NCBI RefSeq assembly: GCF_014534645.1
Contig: NZ_JACVQF010000234.1
Span: 62,001-126,000 of the forward strand
DNA length: 64,000 nucleotides
Source of the DNA: Streptomyces griseicoloratus
GTDB lineage: Bacteria; Actinomycetota; Actinomycetes; Streptomycetales; Streptomycetaceae
Direction: 5' to 3'
Position 1 is the stretch's first letter; each line of letters begins with the position of its first letter. Of this stretch, positions 20,744-28,774 are shown piece after piece. The position numbers were made by a program, and so were the translations under genes. Under the pieces are notes generated by a model. It ran no database searches and was not told the DNA's origin. It saw nothing but the letters and a program-made list of their open reading frames with translations.

Positions 20744-21805
20744 TCAGATCTCCTGGGCGGGCCAGCCCAGCAGCCGGGCGCCGATGACCGCGGTCTGCAG
20801 GGTGTAACGGTGCACCGGGTCGGCCGGGTTGGCGCCGGTGAGCTGGTGGATGCGCTCCAGCCGGTAGGTGAGCGCCCGGACGCTGAGCGACAGCCGTCGG
20901 GCGGCCTCGGCGGCGGTGCAGCCGGCGTCGAAGTACGCCTCCAGGGTCCGCAGCAGGGGCTCGGGACCGCCCCGGGCCCCGCGCAGCGGGCCCAGCACGC
21001 TCAGCACGAGGTCGGCCATGGCCTGCCGGTCGCGGGTGAGCACGGGGTAGACGAGCAGGTCGGCGGCGCGGACCACGGGCTCGTCGAGCTCCAGCCGCTC
21101 GGCGAGTTCGAGGGCGCTCAGCGCCTCCTCGTAGCTGTGCACCACGCCGCCCGGGCCGGGCTGGGGCCGTCCGATGGCCACCCGGCTGCCGTCGGTGGCG
21201 GCGTAGGCCTGTTTGGCGAAGAAGGCGAGGACGTCGTCCTCGTCGCCGGGCGCGACGCAGATGAGCTGCCCGTTCTTGGTGGTGATCAGGACGCGGCGGT
21301 CGCCGAAGCGGGAGATGAGCGCGGTCTCCACCAGCCGGGTGACCGGCGCGGTGTCGTCGTAGGCCTCGGGCCCCTGCGCGACGGCGACGGCGTGGGCGCG
21401 GGACAGCACGAGTCCGAACCGCTCGGCCCGTTCGGCGAGCCGTCCCAGGTCGCTGCGGCCGTACAGCAGGTCGTCGATGAACTCCCGGCGCGCGGCCTCC
21501 TCCTGCCGTACGGCGAGCCGCTGGGCCCGCTCGTAGCCCTCGGCGAAGGCGTCGACGGCCTGGGCGACGGCGGCGAGCACGCTGTCCGTCGTGCCCGCGT
21601 CCCGGGCGGTGCCGGGCCAGCCGGCGCGTGTGGCGTCCAGGTGCCCGCGGACGAGATCGCGCAGACTGTGGCCCGCCTCCGCGGCCTGTTCGCCGAGCCG
21701 TCGCCGGTCCTCCAGCTCGTCGCGGTTCAGCCGCCGCCCGGTGCCGGCGACCTCCGCCAGGATCTCGGCGTACCCGGTCAGATACGGCTCGTACTGCTGT
21801 GTCAC
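20744..21805 (-). CDS. PucR family transcriptional regulator
   Basis: 353 aa CdaR/PucR-type regulator. The N-terminal helical region (RRLNRDELEDRRRLGEQAAEAGHSLRDLV) and a central GGDEF-related domain (ISRFGDRRVLITTKNGQLICVAP, VAIGRPQPGPGGVVHSYEEALSALELAERL) precede a C-terminal HTH (FDAGCTAAEAARRLSLSVRALTYRLERIHQLTG, about residues 290-330). GTG at 21805 follows GGGAGG about 20 nt upstream and GGGGCAGGGG closer. It is tail-to-tail with the flotillin gene. The palindrome TGCCGGAAACCGGCA lies 68 bp upstream and also precedes the NfeD-flotillin operon, so autoregulation plus control of that operon is likely. Confidence 0.88.
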   Translation of the reverse strand: MTQQYEPYLTGYAEILAEVAGTGRRLNRDELEDRRRLGEQAAEAGHSLRDLVRGHLDATRAGWPGTARDAGTTDSVLAAVAQAVDAFAEGYERAQRLAVRQEEAARREFIDDLLYGRSDLGRLAERAERFGLVLSRAHAVAVAQGPEAYDDTAPVTRLVETALISRFGDRRVLITTKNGQLICVAPGDEDDVLAFFAKQAYAATDGSRVAIGRPQPGPGGVVHSYEEALSALELAERLELDEPVVRAADLLVYPVLTRDRQAMADLVLSVLGPLRGARGGPEPLLRTLEAYFDAGCTAAEAARRLSLSVRALTYRLERIHQLTGANPADPVHRYTLQTAVIGARLLGWPAQEI

Positions 21806-21872
21806 CCCTGCCCCTGCCTCCCTGCCGGACGCGCCCGCTGCGGGGGTCCGGCAACGGGAGGCTAGTCAGAGC

Positions 21873-21887
21873 TGCCGGAAACCGGCA
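21873..21887. promoter_or_regulatory. Palindrome TGCCGG-AAA-CCGGCA (site 2)
   Basis: Identical in core and spacer to the site at 18554-18572, and at a similar distance (68-75 bp) from its downstream start codon, here the PucR gene on the minus strand. It also lies about 71 bp upstream of the divergent secreted-protein gene at 21959. Confidence 0.65.
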
Positions 21888-21958
21888 ACGCGGGGCGCGG
21901 GCCGTGGGGTTGGTGCGCCTGCTGTGACGTTTCCGGTGGGCGGTGCGCTGGGGCTTAC

Positions 21959-24310
21959 ATGGACCTGAAAATCGAACTGATGCCCGATACCACTCGCCGT
22001 CTCGCCCTCGTACTGGCCGTTGCCGCGGTACCCCTCGCCGCCCTGCCCCCGGCCGCCCACGCGGAGGAGACCGCGGACCCCGCGGGCATCGTGCTGGCCG
22101 CACCGGACCGCTACACCCCGGTGCAGGACGTGCTCTACGCCGCCGGGGACACCGGTTACCTGCACCGGAGGGAGACGAGCGACGGCTCCACCGCGCCGTA
22201 CCAGTGGCGCGGCTTCGACGGCACCGAGCGCACCGTCGAGGGCTTCACCGGCAAGCTGCCGGGCCAGCAGGGTCACTACGGGGCCGGTACGGACATCCTG
22301 CCGGTGCCCGTCGACGCGAGCGGGGTCGTGCAGCTGCGTGACCCGGCGACCGGGGAGTCGACGCCGCTGACCGTGCCCGACGGACAGTACACCGTCGCCT
22401 CGTTCGGGCGGACGGTGCTGACGGTCTCCTACAACGACGTCTGGCAGGTGGACCGGCTGCACATCCTCCGCCTCCAGGACGGCACGACCACGGACACGCC
22501 GGTCGCCCCGCCGGAGGGGCTGCGCTTCGGCCGGTACCCGGTCGCGGCCGGGGACGGCCGGCTGGCCGTCGTGAAGTTCACCCGTGGGCACACCCTCGGC
22601 GTCCTCGACCTGACCACCGGCGCCCTCACGCCCGTCCCCACCAACCTGTCCGTCGACGACCCGGTCCGCCTCCAGGCCGCCGTCTCGCCCACCCACGTCG
22701 CCTGGTACCAGGAGGGCATGAGCCAGGCCCGGGTCCTGCGCCGCGACGACCTCGCGGGCACCGCGGTCTCCGTCCCCGTACCGACGTCCGCCGAGGGCAC
22801 GCCCGTCATCGGCCTGGCCGGCGACTGGCTGCTCACCACCCACCGGCCCACGGCCCCCACCGAGCAGAACCCGCCGCTGCGCCGCGGCGGGCCGCTCAGG
22901 GCCACCCCGATCGGTGGCGGTTCACCCGTCACCCTGCTGAACGCCGCCCAGGCCGACCTGTACCAGAGCCCCGGCGGCGGTGCCGTCGCGGTCGGCGGCG
23001 CGGACGCCGGAGACTGGGCGGTGCGCCGGATCGAGACCGGCGCGGACGGCCGCCCGGTGCTGCGCACCCTCGCCGAGGTGCCCGCGCGGCCCGCCCAGCT
23101 GCGCGGCATCGCGCTGTCCGGCGGCCAGTTGGTCACCAAGGAGGAGGACAGCGCACCCCGCCCCGTCTACCAGACGCGGAAGGTGACGCTCGGCGGAACG
23201 CCGTCGGCGGGGGAGCGCACCGAGGTCACCACCGCGCCCCTGGGCACGAGTTACGGTCAGCCACTGGGCGCCGGCGACGGCTCCGTCGTGCACGTCCGGT
23301 ACGACGAGGCCACCCAGCGGGACGTCCTCGTCCGCGCCACGGCGACGGGCGCCCGCACCGAGGTCGTGCCGTACGACCGCGCCGCCCCGTCGAGCTCCGG
23401 CCGCGGGCTGCGCGACGCCGCCGGCCGGTACGCGGTGTACGGTGGCGGCGACGAGCGGGTGGTCGTCGACTTCGAGGCTCCCGGCGGGGGAGCGGTCGTG
23501 AACCGCCTGAACACCCCGGCCGCCGCGCTGTGGGGCTCCACCCTGTGGACGACGGACGGCACCGGCGGCCGGTTCGAGGCCCGCGACCTGGCGACCGGCA
23601 CGGTCACGCCGTACTCCGTCGACGCCTCCTGCGTGATCCGGGACCTCCAGACCGTCGGACGCTGGGTGTACTGGGACTGCCTCGGCCAGGACATCGTCGG
23701 CGGCGACCCGGCCACCCCGTTCGGCGTCTACGACCTGGAGACCGGCAGGAACATCGACCTTCCGGCACGCGGGAGGCTGGGTGACGGCTTCGTCGTCAAC
23801 CACGACACGACCGCGGGCAAGCTGCTCCTCACCGACTTCCACACCGGCACCGCGGGCACGCCCCGGACGCTCACCGACCTGCCGGCCGTGTTCCTGTGGA
23901 AGAACTACGACGTGGACAAGTTCGGCGGCGGTGTCGCCTGGCTGGACTCCGCCGGGTCGGCCCACGTCGTCCCGAGCGGCGTCCCCGCCCAGCCGCTCAC
24001 GGTGACCGCCGCCTCCGTCGGCGCCCAGTACGCCCGCACGTCCGGCACCGCCTGGAACCCGGTCTGGCAGCTGTCCAAGCCGGCCGCCGACGGGGCCCGA
24101 CTGGTCATCAGGGACAAGAAGAAGACGGTCGCCACGCTCGACGCGACCGCCCTCGGCGCCACCGTCTCCGCCCGCTGGGACGGCACGCTCGCCGACGGCA
24201 CCTCCGCCGCCCCCGGCACCTACACCTGGGAACTGACGGCCGCCCCGCAGGACGGCACCGGAGCCGCCCTCACCCTGACCGGCAACGTCACGGTGACCGA
24301 CGGCTCCTGA
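21959..24310 (+). CDS. Secreted protein with beta-propeller-like repeats and FlgD-type Ig domain
   Basis: 783 aa. The signal peptide is TTRRLALVLAVAAVPLAALP ending AAHA-EE. If the second ATG (21980) is used, the signal peptide begins directly at MPDTTRR, which is more typical; neither start has a good SD. The body has repeated WD/Kelch-like strands (GVLDLTTGALTPVPT, VRRIETGADG, DLATGTVTPYSVDASC). The last 80 residues form a FlgD-like Ig fold (VWQLSKPAADGARLVIRDKKK, WDGTLADGTSAAPGTYTWEL). Function is unknown. It is divergent from the PucR gene across a 153-bp region. Confidence 0.78.
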   Translation: MDLKIELMPDTTRRLALVLAVAAVPLAALPPAAHAEETADPAGIVLAAPDRYTPVQDVLYAAGDTGYLHRRETSDGSTAPYQWRGFDGTERTVEGFTGKLPGQQGHYGAGTDILPVPVDASGVVQLRDPATGESTPLTVPDGQYTVASFGRTVLTVSYNDVWQVDRLHILRLQDGTTTDTPVAPPEGLRFGRYPVAAGDGRLAVVKFTRGHTLGVLDLTTGALTPVPTNLSVDDPVRLQAAVSPTHVAWYQEGMSQARVLRRDDLAGTAVSVPVPTSAEGTPVIGLAGDWLLTTHRPTAPTEQNPPLRRGGPLRATPIGGGSPVTLLNAAQADLYQSPGGGAVAVGGADAGDWAVRRIETGADGRPVLRTLAEVPARPAQLRGIALSGGQLVTKEEDSAPRPVYQTRKVTLGGTPSAGERTEVTTAPLGTSYGQPLGAGDGSVVHVRYDEATQRDVLVRATATGARTEVVPYDRAAPSSSGRGLRDAAGRYAVYGGGDERVVVDFEAPGGGAVVNRLNTPAAALWGSTLWTTDGTGGRFEARDLATGTVTPYSVDASCVIRDLQTVGRWVYWDCLGQDIVGGDPATPFGVYDLETGRNIDLPARGRLGDGFVVNHDTTAGKLLLTDFHTGTAGTPRTLTDLPAVFLWKNYDVDKFGGGVAWLDSAGSAHVVPSGVPAQPLTVTAASVGAQYARTSGTAWNPVWQLSKPAADGARLVIRDKKKTVATLDATALGATVSARWDGTLADGTSAAPGTYTWELTAAPQDGTGAALTLTGNVTVTDGS

Positions 24311-24363
24311 CGCCCTGCCGTACCGCGCGGGGCCGGGTGAGGGCCCTGTACCAGGCCGCCAGC

Positions 24364-24603
24364 TCACCGGCCGGCGGCCTCCCCGCCCTCTTCGGCCTCC
24401 CCGGCCTCCCAGCGCAGCAGGTCCCCCGGCTGGCATTCGAGTACGTCGCAGAGCGCGCCGAGCGTCGAGAAGCGCACCGCCTTGGCCCGGCCGTTCTTGA
24501 GCACGGCCAGGTTGGCGGGCGTGATGCCGACGCGCTCCGCGAGTTCGCCCACGGACATCTTCCGTTTGGCCAGCATCACGTCGATGTCGACGACGATCGG
24601 CAT
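24364..24603 (-). CDS. Small Cro/C1-type HTH regulator (YozG-like)
   Basis: 79 aa. Nearly the whole protein is one helix-turn-helix domain: IVVDIDVMLAKRKMSVGELA, RVGITPANLAVLKNGRAKAV and FSTLGALCDVLECQPGDLL, ending in a short Glu/Gly-rich tail. The ATG at 24603 overlaps the stop of the DUF2975 gene (TGATG), so both are made from one transcript. This regulator/DUF2975 membrane protein pair is widespread in Gram-positives; the operator at 25160-25176 is its likely target. Confidence 0.88.
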   Translation of the reverse strand: MPIVVDIDVMLAKRKMSVGELAERVGITPANLAVLKNGRAKAVRFSTLGALCDVLECQPGDLLRWEAGEAEEGGEAAGR

Positions 24604-25100
24604 CAGATCACCTCGGCCAGCTCGGCCTGCATCCGCGCGGCCTCGACGTCGCGGGCGACGGCCTGGGCGAGCAGCATGCGCAGCACGAGCACCACGAGCG
24701 CGACCCCGAGGACCGCCACGACGACGCCCCCGACCAGCAGGACCACGCCCGGGGCGACGGCCTCGCCCGGAGCCAGCATGACCCCGAGGGCGAACACGAG
24801 GAGCGCGGCGGCCACGAAGGCGCCGATCACGATGTGCACGTACCGGAAGGCGGCGTGGGAGAACACGGTCCCGCGTCGCACCATCGTCAGCAGCCGCCAT
24901 ACGCAGACGAGGACGACCTGGGCCGTCACGATGCCCAGGACCACGACCACGAGGAACGCGGCGACCGGGTACGCGAGGTCCGTGTCGATCCCCTCCAGGT
25001 CCGAGCCCAGCAGCGGAACCATCACCGCCTGTACGAACACCGAGCCGGCGAGCAGCATCCCGATCACGACGCGCAGCGCGAGCACCGTCAGCTTTCCCAT
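24603..25100 (-). CDS. DUF2975 family membrane protein
   Basis: 165 aa with four predicted membrane helices (VLALRVVIGMLLAGSVFVQA, YPVAAFLVVVVLGIVTAQVV, YVHIVIGAFVAAALLVFALG, VLLVGGVVVAVLGVALVVLV) and a charged C-terminus. I start at the ATG at 25100 because GGGAGGAG lies just upstream. It is paired with the Cro/C1 regulator in the TGATG overlap. The biochemical role of DUF2975 is unknown; it may sense or transport across the membrane under control of its partner. Confidence 0.85.
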   Translation of the reverse strand: MGKLTVLALRVVIGMLLAGSVFVQAVMVPLLGSDLEGIDTDLAYPVAAFLVVVVLGIVTAQVVLVCVWRLLTMVRRGTVFSHAAFRYVHIVIGAFVAAALLVFALGVMLAPGEAVAPGVVLLVGGVVVAVLGVALVVLVLRMLLAQAVARDVEAARMQAELAEVI

Positions 25101-25156
25101 CGCTCCTCCCTCAACCGATCCCGAGGATCCCGACAATCCAATCGAGTCACGATGGA

Positions 25157-25185
25157 AATCTATCGAGATTCGATAGGTCTGGCAA
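25157..25185 (-). promoter_or_regulatory. Promoter with operator between -35 and -10 (DUF2975-HTH operon)
   Basis: On the minus strand: TTGCCA (25185-25180), 17-bp spacer, TAGATT (25162-25157). The perfect inverted repeat CTATCGA-ATC-TCGATAG (25176-25160) fills the spacer and touches the -10. This is a textbook repressor site 57 bp upstream of the DUF2975 start. The rest of the 25186-25392 gap shows nothing recognisable. Confidence 0.62.
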
Positions 25186-25392
25186 GTGCTGAGCCCCCGG
25201 CAGGGCAGGTGACAGTTCCCGCCCCCGGTGCGCTGGAGGAAGTGACCCGGCCGAACGGGTCGAGGCGCCCGCTCTCATGGGGAGGTACGCGGGCGCCGAG
25301 CGCGGCTCGGGCGTCCCACGTGGCAGTGGCGCCCGAGCCGCCGAAGAGGCGACGCGGACGCCACGGTCTCTCGCGTCAGCGACCCGGCCCGG

Positions 25393-26226
25393 TCAGCCGA
25401 TGCACAGGACGAGCAGGCAGACCTGCGACGGCGAGGTCGCGCCGGGCGAGGTGTCCGCCTGCGACGCCTCCGGCCCCGTACCGCCGGTGCCGTCGGCGGC
25501 GCTGCCGTCCCCACCGGCGGCGGACGGCGCGGGCGTCCGGGGAGCCGGCGCGTCGGGGGCGTGGCCCGGAGCCGTACCGGCGGTGGCCGGCGCAGGGCTC
25601 TGCGCCGGTTCCGGTGCCGTCGTCGCCGTCGTACGCGGCTGAGCGGCGGTGTCCTGCCGGGCATGCGAGGGCACGGCGCGGTACGAGTCCGGTGTCCGCT
25701 GCTCCGGTATCTGCTGCTCCGGTGTCTGCTGCCCGCGCGGGAGCCCGGATGCGGGCGGCTGTGTGGACGGCGAGCGGTGCGCGTCGGGATGCGACGAGCC
25801 CGGGCGGGCGTCCGGCGCCACCTCGTCCTCGGCGGCGACCGTGCCCGGGTCCTGCGGCGCCGTGGCCGCCTGGGCCCGGTCCCCGGACTGCCGGTCCATC
25901 GCGGACAGGGTCAGACCGCCCCCGACGAGCGCGACGGCGGTCGCGACCACGGCCCGGCGCTGGTTCTTCTTCCAGCGGGCGCGCTGGCGGCGCCGTGCCG
26001 CCCGCCCCTGCGGCACGGGCGGCACATCCACGACGTCCGCTGCCGCTTCACCGGGTGAGGGCTCTGCCGAGGTGACCGCACCCATCGCCGGGGCCGCCGC
26101 GGCGGGCGGGGCGGGAGCGGTGCGGCCGCCGGTGACGGCCGGGTCGATGTCCGGGGCGTAGGCGCCGCAACCGGGGCACACCAGGGCGCCGTTGAGATGC
26201 CGCCGACACGATGAGCAGTAGTCCAT
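25393..26226 (-). CDS. SCO2400-family protein: zinc ribbon, membrane helix, Pro-rich tail
   Basis: 277 aa. The N-terminal zinc-ribbon has Cys pairs C4-x2-C7 and C17-x2-C20 (MDYCSSCRRHLNGALVCPGC), the recognisable opening of the Streptomyces SCO2400 family. It is followed by an Ala/Pro stretch, a basic cluster, one membrane helix (about 92-110, AVVATAVALVGGGLTLSAM) and a long low-complexity Ala/Pro/Thr/Gln exterior tail ending in CLLVLCIG. An SPRRQQT-like repeat (QQTPEQQIPEQRTP) is visible. I start at the ATG at 26226 with GGGAAG upstream; an upstream in-frame start at 26271 looks unlikely. Function is unknown. Confidence 0.75.
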   Translation of the reverse strand: MDYCSSCRRHLNGALVCPGCGAYAPDIDPAVTGGRTAPAPPAAAAPAMGAVTSAEPSPGEAAADVVDVPPVPQGRAARRRQRARWKKNQRRAVVATAVALVGGGLTLSAMDRQSGDRAQAATAPQDPGTVAAEDEVAPDARPGSSHPDAHRSPSTQPPASGLPRGQQTPEQQIPEQRTPDSYRAVPSHARQDTAAQPRTTATTAPEPAQSPAPATAGTAPGHAPDAPAPRTPAPSAAGGDGSAADGTGGTGPEASQADTSPGATSPSQVCLLVLCIG

Positions 26227-26421
26227 CTTCGGTCTTCCCTGAGTTGACACGCCGTGGACCCGTCGGGCCACCGGCCCGGTCGCGTTCGCACGCGCAGTCG
26301 AGCGGCCAGCAACGCTAACGACGCTTTCGAAAGACCGTGTGCAGTACGTGTGAGGCTCTTGCGGGAATCCTTACGACGGCGGTGACGACGCACCTCGACT
26401 CGTGGGGGTGGGGGCGGCGGG

Positions 26422-27942
26422 TCAGTGACCGGCCGCGAGTCCGCCGCTGAGCCTGTCGTGCAGGTGGGCACTCGGGTCGTTGAGGCCGGTGATCTCGACG
26501 GTCTTGCCGCGCTGGGCGTACTTGTGCTCGATCGCGTCGAGGGCCGCGACGGAGGAGGCGTCCCAGATGTGGGCCGCGGAGAGGTCGATGACGACCTTCT
26601 CGGGGTCGGCGGCGTAGTCGAACCGCCCGACGAGGTCGCCCGCGGAGGCGAAGAACAACTCGCCGGTGACCCGGTAGACGACGGTGGTGCGGTCGGGATC
26701 GGTGACGGCGGTGACCTCGGCGAGGTGGGCGACGCGCTTGGCGAAGATGACCATGGCGGTGACCGAGCCGACGACGACGCCGATGGCGAGGTTGTGGGTG
26801 GCGACCACGCAGGCGACGGTGACGAGCATGACGACGATCTCGCCGGCGGGCATCCGCCGCAGCGTCTTCGGAGCGATGGAGTGCCAGTCGAAGGTCGCGA
26901 ACGACACCATGACCATGACGGCGACCAGGGCGGCCATGGGGATGTCGGAGACGACCGGCCCGAAGACGACGCACAGCACCATCAGGAACGAGCCGGCCAG
27001 GAAGGTGGACAGGCGGGTGCGGGCGCCCGAGACCTTGACGTTGATCATCGTCTGGCCGATCATCGCGCAGCCGCCCATGCCGCCGAAGAAGCCGGTGACG
27101 ATGTTGGCGATGCCCTGGCCGATCGACTCGCGGGTCTTGTTGGAGTGGGTGTCGGTGATGTCGTCGACCAGCTTGGCGGTCATCAGCGACTCCATCAGCC
27201 CGACCAGGGCCATCGCGAAGGCGTACGGGGCGATGGTGGTCAGGGTGTCCAGGGTGAACGGCACGTCGGGAAGGCCCGGCACGGGCAGGGACGACGGCAG
27301 GGCGCCCTTGTCGCCCACGGTCGGCACGGCGATCCCGGCCGCGACCGTGATCACGGTGAGGATCACGATGGACACCAGCGGCGCGGGCACGACCGTGGTG
27401 ATCTTCGGGAAGAGCACCATCATCGCGAGACCGGCCGCGATCAGCGGGTAGACCGCCCACGGCACGTCGGTCATCTCGGGCACCTGGGCCATGAAGATGA
27501 GAATGGCCAGGGAGTTCACGAAGCCGACCATCACGCTGCGGGGGACGAACCGCATCAGCCTCGCCACCCCGAGGGCGCCCAGGACCACCTGGAAGACACC
27601 GGCCAGGATGACCGCGGCGACGAGGTGGCCCAGGCCGTGCTCGCGGTTCAACGGAGCGATGACGAGGGCGACGGCGCCGGTGGCCGCGGAGATCATCGCC
27701 CGCCGGCCACCGACGACGGAGATGACGACGGCCATGGTGAAGGAGGCGAACAGGCCGACCGCCGGATCGACCCCGGCGATGATCGAGAAGGAGATCGCCT
27801 CGGGGATCAGCGCCAGACCGACGACCAGGCCCGCCAGGACCTCGGTACGCCAGACGTTCGGATCGGACAGCCAGTCGGGCTTCAGACCGCGCAACCGCGC
27901 GGCCGGGGACGGGACGGAAGCAGCAGAGGGCGCAGAAGACAA
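26422..27942 (-). CDS. SulP family inorganic anion transporter with STAS domain
   Basis: 506 aa SLC26/SulP carrier, probably for sulfate or bicarbonate. About 10-12 membrane helices are visible; signature VVGLALIPEAISFSIIAGVDPAVGLFASF lies near residue 40 and SIGQGIANIVTGFFGGMGGCAMIGQTMINV in the middle. The C-terminal STAS domain (about 405-500) has VVYRVTGELFFASAGDLVG and VIDLSAAHIWDASSVAALD. The most upstream start in frame is TTG at 27942 without an SD, so the start is uncertain. It is divergent from the MerR gene with a 24-bp palindrome between them. Confidence 0.9.
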   Translation of the reverse strand: MSSAPSAASVPSPAARLRGLKPDWLSDPNVWRTEVLAGLVVGLALIPEAISFSIIAGVDPAVGLFASFTMAVVISVVGGRRAMISAATGAVALVIAPLNREHGLGHLVAAVILAGVFQVVLGALGVARLMRFVPRSVMVGFVNSLAILIFMAQVPEMTDVPWAVYPLIAAGLAMMVLFPKITTVVPAPLVSIVILTVITVAAGIAVPTVGDKGALPSSLPVPGLPDVPFTLDTLTTIAPYAFAMALVGLMESLMTAKLVDDITDTHSNKTRESIGQGIANIVTGFFGGMGGCAMIGQTMINVKVSGARTRLSTFLAGSFLMVLCVVFGPVVSDIPMAALVAVMVMVSFATFDWHSIAPKTLRRMPAGEIVVMLVTVACVVATHNLAIGVVVGSVTAMVIFAKRVAHLAEVTAVTDPDRTTVVYRVTGELFFASAGDLVGRFDYAADPEKVVIDLSAAHIWDASSVAALDAIEHKYAQRGKTVEITGLNDPSAHLHDRLSGGLAAGH

Positions 27943-28059
27943 GGGAGAAGGAACCTGTCGTGCTCGGGCACACCCCTACGGCAGGCTGGGGCGTCTGGGA
28001 TTCGGTGTCCTGCGAGAATCGGAACTTCACCGGGGGCGCCATCGGCCCCGACCCAGTAA

Positions 28060-28083
28060 CTCTACCCTAACGTTAGGGTAGAG
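28060..28083. promoter_or_regulatory. Perfect 24-bp palindrome, MerR-type operator
   Basis: CTCTACCCTAAC immediately followed by its exact reverse complement GTTAGGGTAGAG, between the divergent SulP and MerR genes. The length and dyad are typical of MerR sites that occupy a stretched promoter spacer. Which promoter it spans is not clear from the flanks. Confidence 0.65.
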
Positions 28084-28107
28084 ATTGACGGTGCCGGAGA
28101 CCAGAGG

Positions 28108-28548
28108 ATGACGGGTGTGACGGGCATGACGGGCGTGGACGGCAAGCACATGCAGATCGGTGAGGTGGCCGCGCGAACCGAACTGTCCCTGCGCACCATC
28201 CGTCACTACGAGGAGACCGGCCTGGTCGTCCCCTCCGCCCGCTCCCAGGGCGGCTTCCGCCTCTACACCGAGACCGACGTGCAGCGGCTCATGGTCATCC
28301 GCAGGATGAAGCCGCTCGGCTTCACCCTGGACCAGATGCGCGACCTGCTGGACGCCACCGACCGCCTCGACGCCGATCCCGACCTCGGCCCCGACGAGCG
28401 CGAGGCCCTGCTGAAGCGCGTGCGCGAGTACGAGCAGTCGGCCGCCGAGCAGGTCGAGAAGCTCCGCGTCCAGCTCTCCCGCGCGGAGGACTTCGCCGCC
28501 ACCCTGCGCAGCCGCCTGGAGCAGAACGCCCCAGACACGCGCCCCTGA
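28108..28548 (+). CDS. MerR family transcriptional regulator
   Basis: 146 aa. The N-terminal winged HTH has MQIGEVAARTELSLRTIRHYEETGLVVPSARSQGGFRLYTETDVQ, then MRRMKPLGFTLDQMRDLL, and a coiled-coil dimerisation helix (EQSAAEQVEKLRVQLSRAED). It has no cysteine-based metal site and no long effector domain, so it is not a metal sensor of the classical type. ATG 28108 is used, but ATGs at 28126 and 28150 (the last is where the HTH begins) are alternatives. It probably controls itself and the divergent SulP transporter. Confidence 0.86.
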   Translation: MTGVTGMTGVDGKHMQIGEVAARTELSLRTIRHYEETGLVVPSARSQGGFRLYTETDVQRLMVIRRMKPLGFTLDQMRDLLDATDRLDADPDLGPDEREALLKRVREYEQSAAEQVEKLRVQLSRAEDFAATLRSRLEQNAPDTRP

Positions 28549-28555
28549 CGGTGAC

Positions 28556-28774
28556 TCAGACGCGGTGGCGACCGGCCTTCAGCTCACCTATGAACGCCGC
28601 CCAGGTCTCACTCCCGAAGGAGAGCACGGGCCCGCACGGCACCTTGCTGTCACGGACGGGGACGATGCCGGGGGCTGCGTCGGCCACCTCGACGCAGTTG
28701 CCGCCCTCCTGATTGCTGTAACTGCTCCTGCGCCAGGCGACGCCGTTCGGATCGGGAAGGGACATTCGCTCCAC
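28556..28774 (-). CDS. DUF397 protein (second locus)
   Basis: 72 aa partner of the upstream XRE regulator. Signature WRRSSYSNQEGGNCVEVAD, then VPVRDSKVPCGPVLSFGSETWAAFIGEL; the normal single-motif layout, unlike the duplicated one at 8525. GTG at 28774 has GGAGGG 7 nt upstream; an ATG lies at 28765. It is nested in another frame inside the 3' end of the XRE gene by 125 nt. It ends 8 nt from the convergent MerR gene. Confidence 0.85.
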   Translation of the reverse strand: MERMSLPDPNGVAWRRSSYSNQEGGNCVEVADAAPGIVPVRDSKVPCGPVLSFGSETWAAFIGELKAGRHRV

